A DNA stretch of 64,000 nt from Kalaharituber pfeilii (lineage: Eukaryota; Ascomycota; Pezizomycetes; Pezizales; Pezizaceae): assembly GCA_015179045.1 (NCBI GenBank), contig WHUZ01000116.1:1-64000 (forward strand), written 5' to 3'. This document shows, one piece after another, positions 1 through 11,401 of the stretch. A program made the translations under genes and the position numbers. Under the pieces are notes generated by a model. The model ran no database searches and was not told the DNA's origin. It saw nothing but the letters and a program-made list of their open reading frames with translations. Within the stretch, counting starts at the first letter, position 1. Each line of letters starts with the position of its first letter.

Positions 1-67
1 AAAGCCATTGCATGTATTACATAATGCACTACTAGAAATTCACCTAAGTTTCGAAGCGAGAAATCGA

Positions 68-907
68 TTAGCTACAAATATTCCTCCATTTAGCTAGTCC
101 AACAACAGTCTGTACTGCCAAATACCTCCTATGCTGTTCCAACGCATTGTAGTGGTTTATTTCGCCTCTCCAGTGGCTGGCCAACCCAACCAATCTATCG
201 GTATCACTTAAACTTTTGTCAATAAACCTCTCATCATTGATGCAAACCTCATCGTGAAAACATCCGTAATGAACGTCGTACTTCGCAAGCATTGAGCGCA
301 ATCGCCCCACCAATACATGTTGCCTCTCGCAGAACTCCTCCTGACTTTCATGGTAATAACGTTTCGGCAGTGGCTTTGATCCATATATCCAACGCAACAA
401 TTCCTTCAGATCCTGGTCGAACTCTGCCATACGCTCAGCGGGATTGCCAAAAGTTCGGAATAATCAGAGTCTCCAATGGAGACTCCTCTGACCTTTGTGC
501 GAAGTCCACTTGTTACTGTGGCGGTAGCAAGAGTTTGCGCCTCTGAGGCTAGTCGTTTGTTCGCCTCGATCGATAACTGATTCTCCGCTGCCAATTTCTG
601 ATTCGCTGCTGCCAATTTTTGATTCTCTGCTGCCAATTTCTGATTCTCGACTGCCAATTTCTCGTTCTCTACTGCCAATTTTTGATTCTCGGCTGCCAAT
701 CTCTGGTTCTCCGCTGCCAATCTGTCATTCTCCGAGTTCAGTCTGCTTTTCTCGTTGATGAACGTGCCAAGTTCTGCTCTCCCATCGATAGATCCAAGAA
801 ACAGTTAGATATCATTCCTGCGCAACGAGAAAAATGTCACTTGCCACTTGTATCAGCATAGCTACCATTGTCAGTACTATCGTCAGGCCTTTGTGGCCCT
901 CTGTCAT
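68..907 (-). pseudogene. Coiled-coil gene copy A, left arm (broken)
   Basis: This is a relative of the intact gene at 9,980-10,678. It has an N-terminal run of seven-residue repeats of the type LAxENQK (about 8 copies, longer than in copy B) and the conserved C-terminal domain ending KWRNICS. It is broken in four ways. A one-base deletion in a G run near 440-442 shifts the frame. The exon 1 donor reads GC instead of GT (844). The expected acceptor reads AT instead of AG. Exon 1 also lacks one base relative to copy B. The function is unknown; the zipper-like repeats suggest self-association. Confidence 0.75.
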
Positions 908-1107
908 CTATTCTGCATCAAATTCATGAATTAACCTAGGACTATGCTGGAAGTTAATTCCAAGAACCTACCTACGGTTCAGCATTCCTAACGCTATTCA
1001 AGAAGATAATCTGCCCGGTTCTTTTGTCAGAGATTAATTCCGCTTGTTTTATTATCACAGTTGGAATATCAACAATAGTGGAAAATAAGTACGTGAAATG
1101 TACCTCT

Positions 1108-1143
1108 TGCGGGGAAAAGGCGAGCTTGGCATATTAGGCCCGC
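1108..1143 (-). promoter_or_regulatory. Conserved upstream box of coiled-coil copy A
   Basis: A box of the form GCGGGCCTAATATGCCAAG followed by CTCGCC and CCCCGCA lies about 200 bases upstream of copy A. The same box recurs upstream of all four copies of this gene family. A regulatory role is inferred; it could also be an old repeat carried with the gene. Confidence 0.4.
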
Positions 1144-1384
1144 AACTTGGCCTGCGAAGAACTGTACGCCTGCCAAGACTTCCCAGGAGCAGTACCGTAA
1201 AAAATGAAACATGAGGAAAAATGGGACCCACGGGGTGTCCCTTAGCGCAAACTTCCGGGATATTGCGCACCTTCAGGATACCACAACAAATGAATTATTT
1301 TGCGCACATTGCCTAGGCTTAATTGTAACTCTCAAGTGATTACCTATTTGGGTATATACAATTCTATGCTACACATACCTTGAG

Positions 1385-1916
1385 TCACCATGTGTCAAGG
1401 CTTCTGCCCTGAGATCTTATTGATCTCAATTTATACTCCGTTGCCTATTTTCAGAAAGCATAGGATGTTCGGTGGTGCCCAGGTTATTATGCAGAGGACG
1501 GCTCTGTCATACATCTTCACTAATGTATTGCGGAGGACAACTGATCTGTTATGCAGTGTCAAAGTATTGTGTGGAGACTCTCTCATGAGGTGGGGGACTT
1601 GCGGGGCTATGCTCGCTACCCCGAGGCATGCGAGTGCACTCCTGCGGCAAGCAGTCAGGATCTTGCCCCAGTTAATGTGCGCCGGGTTGGAGAGGGCGGT
1701 GGGGTCGGTGGCTCGTAAGAGGCTGAGCATGCAGGCGAGCGTGAGGTCGTCGTAAACTTCATGAGCGAACTCGATGGGAAAGACGGAGAGGCGGGGAAGG
1801 GAAGGGGGTGCAGTGAATATTTAGATCTAGCGCATCCGGAGGACGTATTGATGAGGATGGTTATTGAAATGTCCGCCCATCGCAGATCCCAACCGGAGAT
1901 TCCCGTCCTCTAGGTC
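1385..1916. other. Segment conserved between arms, no convincing gene
   Basis: The GC-rich stretch matches 33,114-33,640. In the right arm it has a 120-residue minus-strand frame; the left copy of that frame has an in-frame stop. Overlapping frames occur on the other strand too, so coding status is unclear. Confidence 0.35.
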
Positions 1917-1985
1917 CTTATCTTTACCTCGCCATAGCCTATCAGGCGGCATGCGAGTAATGATATATATAAAAAAAAAAAAAAA
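1917..1985 (+). mobile_element. LINE family 1 3' tail insertion (left arm only)
   Basis: It carries the family signature CTCGCCATAGCC...GGCGGCATGCGAGTAATGATAT and a poly(A). The right arm (near 33,110) has the uninterrupted target, so this insertion postdates the duplication. The element is only about 70 bases long. Confidence 0.8.
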
Positions 1986-2910
1986 TATGTCCAGTGTCGG
2001 TGTACCTCAGCCAGCCTATAATTAAACTCCCTTCACAAAAAAACTACTCGTCCTACTTTCTTTCCAGTGTTTTAGACAAAAAGCAATATTCAAAATGCAT
2101 AAACATCTCTGAAAAAATAGTCACCAGCAGCAATTTCAACGTGTAAAGGTATTTATGCGTTGTATACATACTCCCGACAGATTGTACTTATTTTTATGCT
2201 AACTTAATTTCGCCCTATGAGCAAGACAATATGAAGCCGCACATATATTAGGAAGGTGGGTAAATTAAATTAAGGATTACGGTCCACTCGGCAATAGGGC
2301 TCAAAAATTCGATACTTGGAATATATAGTACAGTACAGTAAGATCCGACTTGCATGCATACATCTACTTTCTGATGAGTCTCAACTCCAGAGATACAAGT
2401 TGTTGCGAATGCGATACAATGGGAAGTACAGTCTCCTGGCTGATCGCTACATAGTTGTGCATGTGCAAGGTATGTATCGTACCAAGCAGGCACTTTTCGC
2501 TTAACGCAGTTGTCAATTTTTTTAAACAATATATAGCGGAGTCATCATATATGAGATATAAGGTGAGAACTGGCAGAACAAGTCAAATTAGAAGTGAACG
2601 CATGTGTTTTGTGACCGTAGAATCCAATGTACATTATCCTTTCCTTTTTTATTTCATACTGGGCCTTCAGCCTCGTAATTATGGTACGTTCATGGATATA
2701 TCTTGTTGTTCTGGCACAACGAGTATTTCTGGCCATTGGCTACTATTTAGGCTCACTAACAGACAGTCCTGGGCTGCCAAACTCGCTTCGGGTAATGCTA
2801 GCGTGCTGATGTAGATGAAAGAACGTCCAATTAAATTGGTTTATACTAACGACACTCAGACGTACAGTAGCATTTCACTCTCAAGGTCTGCCCTCTGTTG
2901 CGGCGCGCCC
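1986..2910. other. Gene-free segment shared by both arms
   Basis: This segment matches 32,225-33,110 in reverse. Only short frames interrupted by stops are present, and I see no domain or element signature. Confidence 0.5.
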
Positions 2911-3075
2911 GAAGGAAATAGGCAGGCTCGGCACTTCTCTTTCCACCCGCATCATGTATGAGCTCCGCGGGGAATACATGTATCTAAGTCATTTCTTTTC
3001 CTTACTTTATCTACAATAAACCCTCGCCATAGCCCAGGGGGCGGCACGCGAGTAATGATATAAAAAAAAAAAAAA
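2911..3075 (+). mobile_element. LINE family 1 3' end (left arm only)
   Basis: A 165-base insertion ends in the family 1 tail and poly(A). The right arm at about 32,218-32,226 has the empty site. Confidence 0.8.
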
Positions 3076-3540
3076 TCGGTCATACACTATCTACCATGTT
3101 TTCACGTGTCAGCCGCACTGCCATACCACAGCGCTAAGATGTCGTCTCAGACGGCATCGATAGTGGGTGCTCGTCCTCGTCACAGCGTAAGTTAGATCAG
3201 CTTATTGGATATATACCTTGGTCAACAAGACTACAAGCATTTGACCAGATATACATTGTCGGACTACTCTCGTGCAATTACCGGGAGATAGCCTAAATAA
3301 GGGTTATTCATGACATTCCACATCTTCAATTCTACAGAAACATTGTTGTCGAGGAATTATGATGCGGCAAATTCTTGGAACATATCTTTTTGAATTCTGC
3401 TGCACTTCTTACACCTGAAATAAATATGATAAAAAAACTAGAAACGTTTGAATACAACAATTTTCCCTCATGCAAAAATGCAAGGATTGCGCCAAGGAAG
3501 CATCTCATGTAGTGGTGGCTTTATTTTCTTCTATTCACTT

Positions 3541-3594
3541 TTTTTTTTTTTTTTTATATCAATACTCGCATGCCGCCCTATGGGCTATGGCGAG
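3541..3594 (-). mobile_element. LINE family 1 tail, antisense (left arm only)
   Basis: A poly(T) is followed by the reverse complement of the family 1 tail. A TTCTxTTCACTT-like duplication flanks it. The homologous right-arm position near 31,062 is empty. Confidence 0.8.
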
Positions 3595-3888
3595 ATTCTT
3601 TTCACTTAGAAATATGCATTTATTTTAATATCAGACCAACCACCGGAAATGGCCAGCGGATACATGAACTAGACATTTAACAATATTACGCCATTAAAGC
3701 ATTACACCTTAAGAGAGACTTATCGGAACGACTGCCTGGCCATATTCTATAGCCATTGTGGTGAATATTGACGGGAATTACTCAATTCCATGTTCCTGGG
3801 CACTTTTCCATGAGCATGCTATACAAATGCATGCTAAGTCATGGTTTCAGAAGTCAATGTGCGATTGATCAGTTACATTTTCTTTTCA

Positions 3889-3946
3889 CTTTTTTTTTTT
3901 TTTTTTTTATTTCATTAATCGCATGCCGCCCTATGGGCTATGGCGA
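3889..3946 (-). mobile_element. LINE family 1 tail, antisense (left arm only)
   Basis: A poly(T) and reverse-complement tail are flanked by a duplicated ATTTTCTTTTCAC. The right arm near 30,805 is uninterrupted. Confidence 0.8.
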
Positions 3947-4879
3947 ATTTTCTTTTCACAGCAACTAAGGTGTCATACGTGAAGAACATCTCTTTATTTA
4001 TCCTATGTGAAATGCACATTCAAAACAGTGTTGTGGCTGGTGAGCTATATGCTCTCTGGGGGCAGTTTGCTGTAAAAGATGCATCGGATGCCAGTGTACG
4101 CTGGAAGGTGGTGAAATACAGTAATACAGGATTATTTTGACAGTAAGATCTCTGACACAAAAAAAAAGTCTAACGGGGGCTTTTCAGAGTTCCAGCATCT
4201 TTAATTGTTTTTGATTCACATTTGTAGTGAAAGAGGGTCCACTCGGATGTATGTGACATCTCGATTAAGGAAAAAATCGCCATATGCGCCCGGAGCATAG
4301 GGCGCACAGGAAAAAAACTGGGGAACATGTCACAACGCATCCCTGTCGTGTGCGCCATGTTGCACCCTGTCGCTCGTGGATCGCCCTGGGAAATGCGGTA
4401 ACATGACGACCTCCCTTGGCATTCAAGAACATGTTAGCCTAGCCCATAGCGTAATACAAAGCTAACTTCACATCTTTGATGTACCAGACAATAGTGGCAA
4501 TACCTGAGCTAAGTTGCTTCTGTGTGTTGCTCCCTAGCATCATCTACAATGAGACTTTGCTGCATGAGTTTGCCAACACGTAAACTTGACTCTACAACCA
4601 CGCGATCCCAGTCAGTATGTTGTCATAACACAGGTAACATGCTGGGTCTCGCTGGTAACGCAGATGACCTGATGGGTCTCGTTAAGCATGTAGTTGACAT
4701 GATTGAGCTCATTGGGGACGCAATTTACTCTATGGTCTCGTTGGGGTGCACTGCAACTGGAGTACCACGTTGTCAACTCTGTTTACATATCCTCATGTGT
4801 TCTCAATTCGGTATATAATGAATTATTTATTTATTACTAGCTATCACGATATATACAGGTACCATTTCACCACCCTTCC

Positions 4880-5600
4880 ATGCCACACTCCACTGCATCC
4901 CTGTAGATTAAGTCTTTTATCACATATCTCGCGCTGCAGAGGAAGGCCTGCCATACCTGTTAAAGTGAGCTCATGTTCACATATTTCATGATGTTGGAAG
5001 CGACCCGCCATACCTGTAAACTGAGCTCACATTGCCACATCTCGCGCCGTCGAAATGGCCCGTTAAATTGACCTCATTCTGCTATTCTCGTATCGTCGAA
5101 AGGGCCCTGCGGCAATGTAAGATTGAGCTCATGTTCACATGTCTCGCGACTTTGAAAGAGATCTGCCATACCTGTGAATTGAGCTCACATTGCCACATCT
5201 TGCACTGTTGAAAGGGCCCTACGGTACCTGTCAAGTTAATCCCATGTTCGCACATCTCGCAATGTCGAAAGGGGCCTGCCATACCTGTTGTACTCAGTTG
5301 ATTCTGCCACATCTCGTGCTGTCAAAGGAGACCTGCAATACTGGCAAATTGAACTCATTCTGCTACTCGAAAGGGCCCTGCAAGCTGTTAAGTTATCTCA
5401 TGTTCACACATCTCATGACATTGGAAGGGACCCGCCATATCTGTGAATTGAGCTCACGTTGTTAGTTTTTGCGCCGTCGAAAGGGCCCTGTGATACCCTT
5501 TTAATCTCATGTTGCCATATCTCGTACTGTCAAGAGAGGCCTGCCATACCTGTTAATAGAGCTCATTCTATAGCATTTCGTGCTGTCAAGGAAGACCTGC
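4880..5600. repeat. Minisatellite, about 55-60 base unit
   Basis: About a dozen diverged copies contain the shared blocks GCCATACCTGT, TGAGCTCA, CACATCTCG and CGAAAGGGCCC. The copies are imperfect and some have lost blocks. Confidence 0.8.
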
Positions 5601-6507
5601 TAATATATGTGAGTAAGTTGTGCGATGTGTGAGTAGGTTGTGTGATGTGTTGCCTCGCCTCGAAGAAAGACGTTCAATGAAAATTGACTCCTGAATTGAC
5701 TCCTGAATTCAACGTGCAATTAGGGGCAATTCTCACAGTGTCAACATGCCAGATTGATCAGCAACCCGTCCTATGCCTACTCTGGTTGTATCATGCTACT
5801 GTGGTAGTCTGGTTGCCATTGTGGGCTATCCTAGCCGACCCGTGAGATCACAGTGGACAGCTGAAGTGGCCTGAGCGACCTCATCAGCACCGAATTTGGC
5901 AACCTATCTCTTCTTGGGTGGGCAAAACTTCGCTACATTCATTGCACTAGTTTCACTGTGTGACGTCCAGCCAAGAGGGTCTGTGTACTATCAAATTCCT
6001 GACCTCAAGCAATAGCCAGTGTATACATCTCAGGTACGGGAATAGCGCACATCTATTCAACATCCTTGTATCTACTAGAACGTTCTCAAAGTTATTTATA
6101 CAGTACTTGAAAGGAAGGTCAATGCGCTTGTAGCGAGATATTAAATACTATTATGAATTTGTGCAATATGTCGTATACCGCTTTGTCAGAACCAGTATTA
6201 TTTTTACTATTTCCACAGAATGACAACAGCATAACTATTAGATCATATAGTTAGTCCTAGCAGTTAATATAATATGGGCTTATACAGTCTCATTAGTCTC
6301 GTAGTAGGCGAGTGCAATCCCACAAGTAAATGTGTCATTGCAAATTTGATATGATTGATCGGCATGACAAGGACCAAAAGTAGTGAAACTAGTGCATCGA
6401 ATTTAGCGAAGTTTTGCCCGCCCAAGAGACACGAGACCCAACAGGGGCCCAAGCACCTCAACAAGGCCGTAAGTGAGTCAGGACGTAGCTGACCCCGCAA
6501 CAGCGTA
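5601..6507. other. Gene-free stretch inside the composite insertion
   Basis: A short GTGTGAGTAGGTTGTG repeat (5,600-5,650) and two inverted copies of a roughly 70-base segment (near 5,910 and 6,370) are visible. No gene is apparent. Confidence 0.4.
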
Positions 6508-7119
6508 CTCGTTACCAGCATTTAGTGATGCAGGTGGGGGCGATGTTGGCAGACCGTGCGACAAGTCTGTGTTCAGGTGTGGTGAGATGCAATATCGAGT
6601 CGTAGAACTGTACAATTCCAATTAAATCCTTTTTACCAAGTAGAAAGTGCATATGCGAATTGCTGGCTGTATGTCATGGAGGATGGTGCTCCTGCTCATA
6701 CAGCGAAGCAAACACAATGGTTTTGGAATTGGTACAATATGCAGTCTTTGACATGGGCACCTTCATCTCCAGATCTCAATCCTATTGAGGCTATCTGAGG
6801 AATAATGAAGAAGAGACTGAACAAGCGATCTCCTAGACCTCATGGAGAACAACTTGTTGCTTGAATACTGGAAGAGTTGGATGATATTACCGGTGAAGAG
6901 ATATTAGAGTCGATAGATTCTATGCCTCAACAAGTGCAAGCTGTAATCATAGCAAATGGTGGACATACACAATACTAACGCAATGTTGATATTATTCTCA
7001 TGTTCAGTAAGTCAAATGCATTCAAGTTGTTCATATTGCATCTTACACACCTGACTACAGACCCCTCGCACGGTCTGCCAACACCGCCCCCACCTGCATC
7101 ACTAAATGCTGGTAACGAG
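6508..7119 (+). mobile_element. Internally deleted Tc1/mariner element
   Basis: About 88-base inverted repeats begin CTCGTTACCAGCATTTAG and are flanked on both sides by TA (6,506-6,507 and 7,120-7,121), the Tc1/mariner target duplication. Only the last third of a transposase remains inside. Confidence 0.92.
6655..6978 (+). pseudogene. Tc1/mariner transposase C-terminus, decayed
   Basis: The 108-codon frame keeps the second catalytic aspartate context (EDGAPAHTA) and the SSPDLNPIE motif with the final catalytic glutamate of the DDE transposase fold. Two in-frame TGA codons sit where a Trp (after EAI) and an Arg (after LVA) would be expected, each explained by one C-to-T or G-to-A change. The N-terminal DNA-binding half and first catalytic Asp are missing. 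Confidence 0.9.
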
Positions 7120-7199
7120 TAAACTTGATTTCAATACTAACAAGGGCAGTTCAGGCATGCTGCGATATTGCCCAATTGAGTTAATTGACCATCTTTACC

Positions 7200-7480
7200 C
7201 CATTGGGCATATTGGGCGCACACATGAGATATGGAATTGTAGAATATATTGAATATATCAGGCACTCGCACATATGAGATATTGAGCATATTGTATAAGT
7301 ACATATCCAGTACATCAAACAGGCTCAGTGCGCGTAGGAGATATTGAACATATTGAGTGCATGCGAGCATAGTGAGCATATTGAGCATGTTGAGCATATT
7401 GAGCATGTTGAGCATGTTGAGTGCGCATATGAGATGTAGGGCATATTGGGCACATTGAGCACATTGAGCATGTTGAGTGC
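7200..7480. repeat. TTGAGCATA/TTGAGCATG short tandem repeat
   Basis: Irregular repeats of 9-10 bases built on ATTGAGCAT and GTTGAGCAT, densest at 7,370-7,430. A minus-strand frame of repeated MLN residues is a by-product. Confidence 0.8.
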
Positions 7481-7598
7481 GCGCACATGAAATGAGTATA
7501 TGAGCTACGCAGTGGACTAGCGAGTATCGCTAGTCAAAGTAGTCTTTTTGGTCTAGCGGACGGTAACTCTCTGCGTTTACCACCTCTGTAACATAGGG

Positions 7599-7656
7599 TT
7601 TTTTTTTTTTTAATTTCACGTGACCCTGCATGCAGCTTTCCGCCATGGCAGGGCAA
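7599..7656 (-). mobile_element. LINE family 2 tail, antisense
   Basis: A poly(T) is followed by CACGTGACCCTGCATGCAGC...GCCATGGCAGGG, the reverse of the family 2 tail. It is flanked by a TAACATAGGG duplication (7,589 and 7,658). Confidence 0.85.
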
Positions 7657-8194
7657 GTAACATAGGGTGCGGACGTCGCAGTGCAAGCAGCAGCAGCGCA
7701 ATGGCCACGCACTTCTTTCGTAGTATAGTTTCATAGCATTTTTTACTCAGCAATTTCATGATTATGAAATAATCAACTTGGCAAGTTGGAAACTAAATTC
7801 TGTTGAAGATTATGCAACGAGCATCACGGGACATATCACGTGAGGCTGCCATGTGTGAAGGATAGCACATGAACCGAGATTATGGTACAGTATAAGGTAA
7901 TTCCATGTCATGAGGAATCTAAGTTGTGGATACGTGTTGTGATAATAAGCAACCTTAATACTCGCACAATTTGCTAGCAGCTCATGTCTATAAACAGGTG
8001 GATGTTAGGAGCACATACTGTACGTTGAATAGAAGACATAAGTGTGAACAATCTAATACGCATTCCTGCGCATCTTTTCCGTATATGTTGCTACAAATTC
8101 AAATGTATTTTGGTATCTTGGCGTGCTGATAGTATCATGCTGCCGCTGAGACACGATTGGTCACCAGCAGTACAAAATGACGCCATGGATGGTA
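7657..8194. other. No recognisable feature
   Basis: Unique-looking sequence inside the left-only insertion, with no frame longer than a few dozen codons and no repeat signature. Confidence 0.4.
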
Positions 8195-8947
8195 CAGTCT
8201 AACCTTGCTATACCGGACGAGTAAAAATCCGGCACTTTTCATCCGGTATAGCAAGGTTCCGGTATAGAATAAAATGCTTGGCAGCTGTAAAAGGGGGATG
8301 GCAAAAATTTGTATAGAAATTACTAGAGTAGGAAATAAACAAGTTTAGCAAACATTAACTAAATCCAAGTCTATTTAATATTCATTGCTCTCACCATCTA
8401 GAAAAGTGTCAAGCCTTGAAAGTTCTTGGGGAGTATCAAATACACAAACATCGACTATAGCCAGAATATGCAACTCTGACAGTTTCTCTAAAAGCCTATC
8501 AATTCACACAAAAAAAAACTTCAAAATCTACAAGCATGGCTCCAGTCTTCCACCAGCAGCAGCGACAGCAGTAGTAGCAGCAATGGCGACATCGGTGGCA
8601 GCAGCAGAGGTAACAGCAGTGGTGGCAGCAGCAATAGCAGCAGCGGTGACTTATCGATGGCCGCAGTAATGGTAGTAGCAGTTACAGCAACAGAATGGTA
8701 AACAACCAGACTAAGTGGTAAAGTGGGGTAGTCTAAGATGTATTAGTATTAGCGTGTCCGGTATAGCAAATATTATTTGTATGGAGACAGGGGGGTAGTT
8801 GTCGGGGGGTTTCTGTCCGGTCCGGTATTGTTAGGGCATCCGGTATAGCAAGGGCAATTTGTATGGGAAATGGATGTCCGAATCAGAGGCCATCTGGTAT
8901 AGCAAGGTTTCCGGGATAGCGAGGTCCGGTATAGCAAGGTTAGACTG
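8195..8947 (+). mobile_element. TIR element with CAG-like core (pogo/Fot1-like ends)
   Basis: The ends are CAGTCTAACCTTGCTATACC and its reverse complement, each bordered by TA. Subterminal copies of CCGGTATAGCAAGG repeat several times at both ends. The core (8,550-8,690) is rich in AGCAGC/GGTAGT triplets. No transposase is present, so it is non-autonomous. The TIR style and TA duplication resemble the pogo/Fot1 branch of Tc1/mariner. A second copy is at 52,487-53,282. Confidence 0.85.
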
Positions 8948-9068
8948 TAGCTTCACTTTTAGCGCGACATGGCGCTGAGAAGAGGTGAAATGCATCCAGG
9001 GCGCACGAGGCGCTTGTGGGGTTTTCAGGACCCCGGGCGCTTCAGGGCGATTTTTTTTTTTGCAGATG

Positions 9069-9979
9069 GATACTGCAGAGTCCCGAAGACTTTTCTGTTA
9101 GGCATTGTATTATGTAACACTCAATTTGCAACTCTACCTACAGCCCGATACAGCACCAGCCTAAGGGTAACACAGCGCGTAATGCAGCTACTGGTATAGT
9201 AGCAATCGAATACGAGGCCACATTACGAATGAATTTAGAAAGTATTCTATTCGGTGTACGTGTTTACAGAAGGGAAGGGGCAAGTCTATGGTTAGACATG
9301 ACAATTTCCAGATACTTCTAGTCTGGCCACCCTAGTGTATTCTGCCTCATGGGGCATGATAGCATAGGAGAGGGGTAGGATATTGAAGCTTTATAAGGTT
9401 CAGTTAGAAGTGAGCAGCAACAGAAGACCGCAGCCTGCATTACGGGGTCCTGAGTGTAGTTAATCTTCTAAGAGACTTCTCGCATCCACATTGTTCCACT
9501 TTTCCTACACTTCCAGCTGCCCATGTACATACGAATCTCTTATGAGCAATGTCAGGTTGCAAGCAACCTTTTGCACCTCTAAAGTAGTTTCTCATAACGA
9601 AAGTTCACCATATACCAGTTTCGAAACTGTGGGTGTTATGGTTGTGGAAGTCGCTGTCAAACACTTGTACTTTTGAGGTGGTTGTCGCTATTGTAGTTAG
9701 TTTGATGAGTGGCGGGCGGCGACTGGCAGGCTTATCCCCTCCGTCTAAGCCCAGCAGGTGAGGTTCCAAGGATCTAAGCATGCCTCAATAGTGGGTGGGT
9801 ATGTGGGCATTCGCTCCCCTTGAAGCACGATGGCGCCCCGTAGGAGATGGCTGTGAAGGAACAATCCTAGGTTCTAATTCGAATGACTCTCAGAATTTCT
9901 ACGCGGAATCTCTACGACAAGGCCGTTGTATGTAACATATAACCCACTAACCCTCCTGATTCCCTCACTGAGAAATTGT
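9069..9979. other. Downstream flank of coiled-coil copy B
   Basis: This stretch matches 29,222-30,120. A 61-residue plus-strand frame (9,491-9,676) is open in both arms, but related sequence downstream of copy A (35,110-35,560) does not keep the same frame, so I do not call a gene. Confidence 0.4.
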
Positions 9980-10678
9980 TTAGCTACAAATATTCCTCCA
10001 TTTAACTAGCCCAAGAACAGTCGTCACTGCCATATATACCCTATACCGATTCAACATCTTATAGTAGTCGATTTCACCTCTCCAATGGCTAGCCAACCCA
10101 ACCAATCTTTCTGCATCGCTCAAACTCTTGTCAATAAACCTCTCATCATTGATACAAGCCTCATCATCGAAAGCTCCATAATGAACCCCATACTTCAGAA
10201 GCATTGAGCGTAATCGCCTTACCAACCCATATTCAACCCTGTTGTTGAACTCATGCCCTTCACTGTCATGGTGATAACGTTGTGGATATGGTTTTGATCC
10301 ATACATCCAACGCACTAGTTCCTTCAGGTCGTGGTCAAAATCATGCATACGCTCAGGGGGAATTGCCAGAAATTCGCAATAATCAGCATTTCCGATGGAG
10401 ACCCCATGAACACTTGTAGATGCACTGGTTCCTCTGGTGCTAGCGAGCCGTTGCACCTCCAACGCTAGTCGTTCATTCTCCGCTGCCAATCTCTGATTCT
10501 CCGAGTTCAATCTGCTGTTCTCTCCGATGAGTGCCCCAACTTCTACTCTCTCATCGATGACTCAAACAAACAGTTAGATAAAATCACTGAGCAAGGAAAA
10601 ATAATAATACTTACTGCTTGTATCAGCATAGCTACCATTGTCAGTACTGCTGTCAGGAGTTTTGTGACCCTCCGTCAT
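9980..10678 (-). CDS. Coiled-coil protein of unknown function, copy B left
   Basis: Two exons, 10,615-10,678 and 9,980-10,560, with a 54-base GT-AG intron containing CTAAC. They give 214 residues starting MTEGHKTPDSS. Residues 21-60 form a leucine-rich coiled coil (NSENQRLAAENERLALE). The C-terminal domain (about 85-214) is rich in charged and aromatic residues (VRWMYGS, HYGAFDDEACINDERFID, GLASHWRGEI) and ends KWRNICS. I recognise no Pfam family and no signal or membrane segment. The start ATG, donor and acceptor are conserved in the right-arm copy, which differs at about ten residues. This supports a real gene kept in both arms. Confidence 0.75.
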
Positions 10679-10881
10679 TAATCCTATGCAAATTCATTAA
10701 TTGAAGACTTATGTTCAAGGATTTTAAAGACCTACGGTTCAACGTGAATGATGCATGTGCCATATCTGTTGTTTAATCTTGTATTGGTTATTCGGCTTGT
10801 TTCGCTGTGACAACTGGAATAGCATTGGCAATGGAATGAATTGAAATGCAGATGAATACTCTAGGTACATGAATATATTTC

Positions 10882-11206
10882 CTGTGGGGGAGCGGTCAGC
10901 TTGGCAAGTCAGGCCCGCACCGTGAGCAATATTTTCTGCGGGGGAGGGGTGAGCTTGGCATGTTAGGCCCGCACCCTGCACCCCTTGCCAGGGGAAGTAA
11001 TTTTATGCGTTGCCGCACTCTACCACGTCTCTTTCTAAAACTAGTTCTTTCGCGTACGTTCAACTTACCTACAGTCCAGCATTAACTTAACTGAATGAGT
11101 TATTGAGCCGGGGATTTTGGCTCGGCTTGTTTGGTCGTCAAAGCTGAAATAAGTACGTGAAATATATCGCCTGCGGGTAAAGGGGCGAGTTTGGCATATC
11201 AGGCCC
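10882..11206 (-). promoter_or_regulatory. Three conserved boxes upstream of copy B (left)
   Basis: Boxes at about 10,882-10,919, 10,936-10,973 and 11,172-11,206 share CTTGGCAxxTxAGGCCCGCA preceded by TGCGGGG. They lie 200-530 bases upstream of the copy B start and match single or multiple boxes at the other three gene copies. Function is inferred. Confidence 0.45.
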
Positions 11207-11207
11207 A

Positions 11208-11265
11208 TTTTTTTTTTATCTACATATTTCACTTAACCCTGCTTGCAGCTGTTCGCCATGGCAGG
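11208..11265 (-). mobile_element. LINE family 2 tail (both arms)
   Basis: A poly(T) plus the reverse family 2 tail is flanked by ATATCAGGCCCAT duplicates. The right-arm equivalent is 27,978-28,036, so it predates the duplication. Confidence 0.85.
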
Positions 11266-11401
11266 CCATATCAGGCCCATATTCAGGGACAGGCAGCCTG
11301 CCGAGACTCCTCCTGAGGAAGTCTATCGACTGAATTGTACAGCTTACAAAATCTAAATACAATTTCAATGTCTTTAATACTACTGTAGAGGTTGTCATTG
11401 A

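Larger units (their letters stand above)
4257..9068. mobile_element. 4.8 kb composite insertion, left arm only
   Basis: The right arm runs straight through this position (about 30,120-30,130). The outer ends resemble inverted repeats: both contain A-rich sequence, ATCGCC, then GCGCCCGG. This suggests an old DNA transposon or foldback element. Inside are a minisatellite, an imperfect inverted repeat (about 5,910-5,985 against 6,370-6,440), a Tc1 remnant, TTGAGCATA-type repeats, a LINE tail and a CAGTCTAACC-TIR element. I found no transposase belonging to the outer element. A right-arm deletion is the alternative. Confidence 0.5.

Noticed and set aside
4880..5600. CRISPR-like array
   Set aside because: Repeat copies are diverged and spacers are not unique or even in length; the genome is eukaryotic.
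7137..7415. 92-residue frame starting MLNMLNMLN
   Set aside because: Translation of the TTGAGCATA short repeat.
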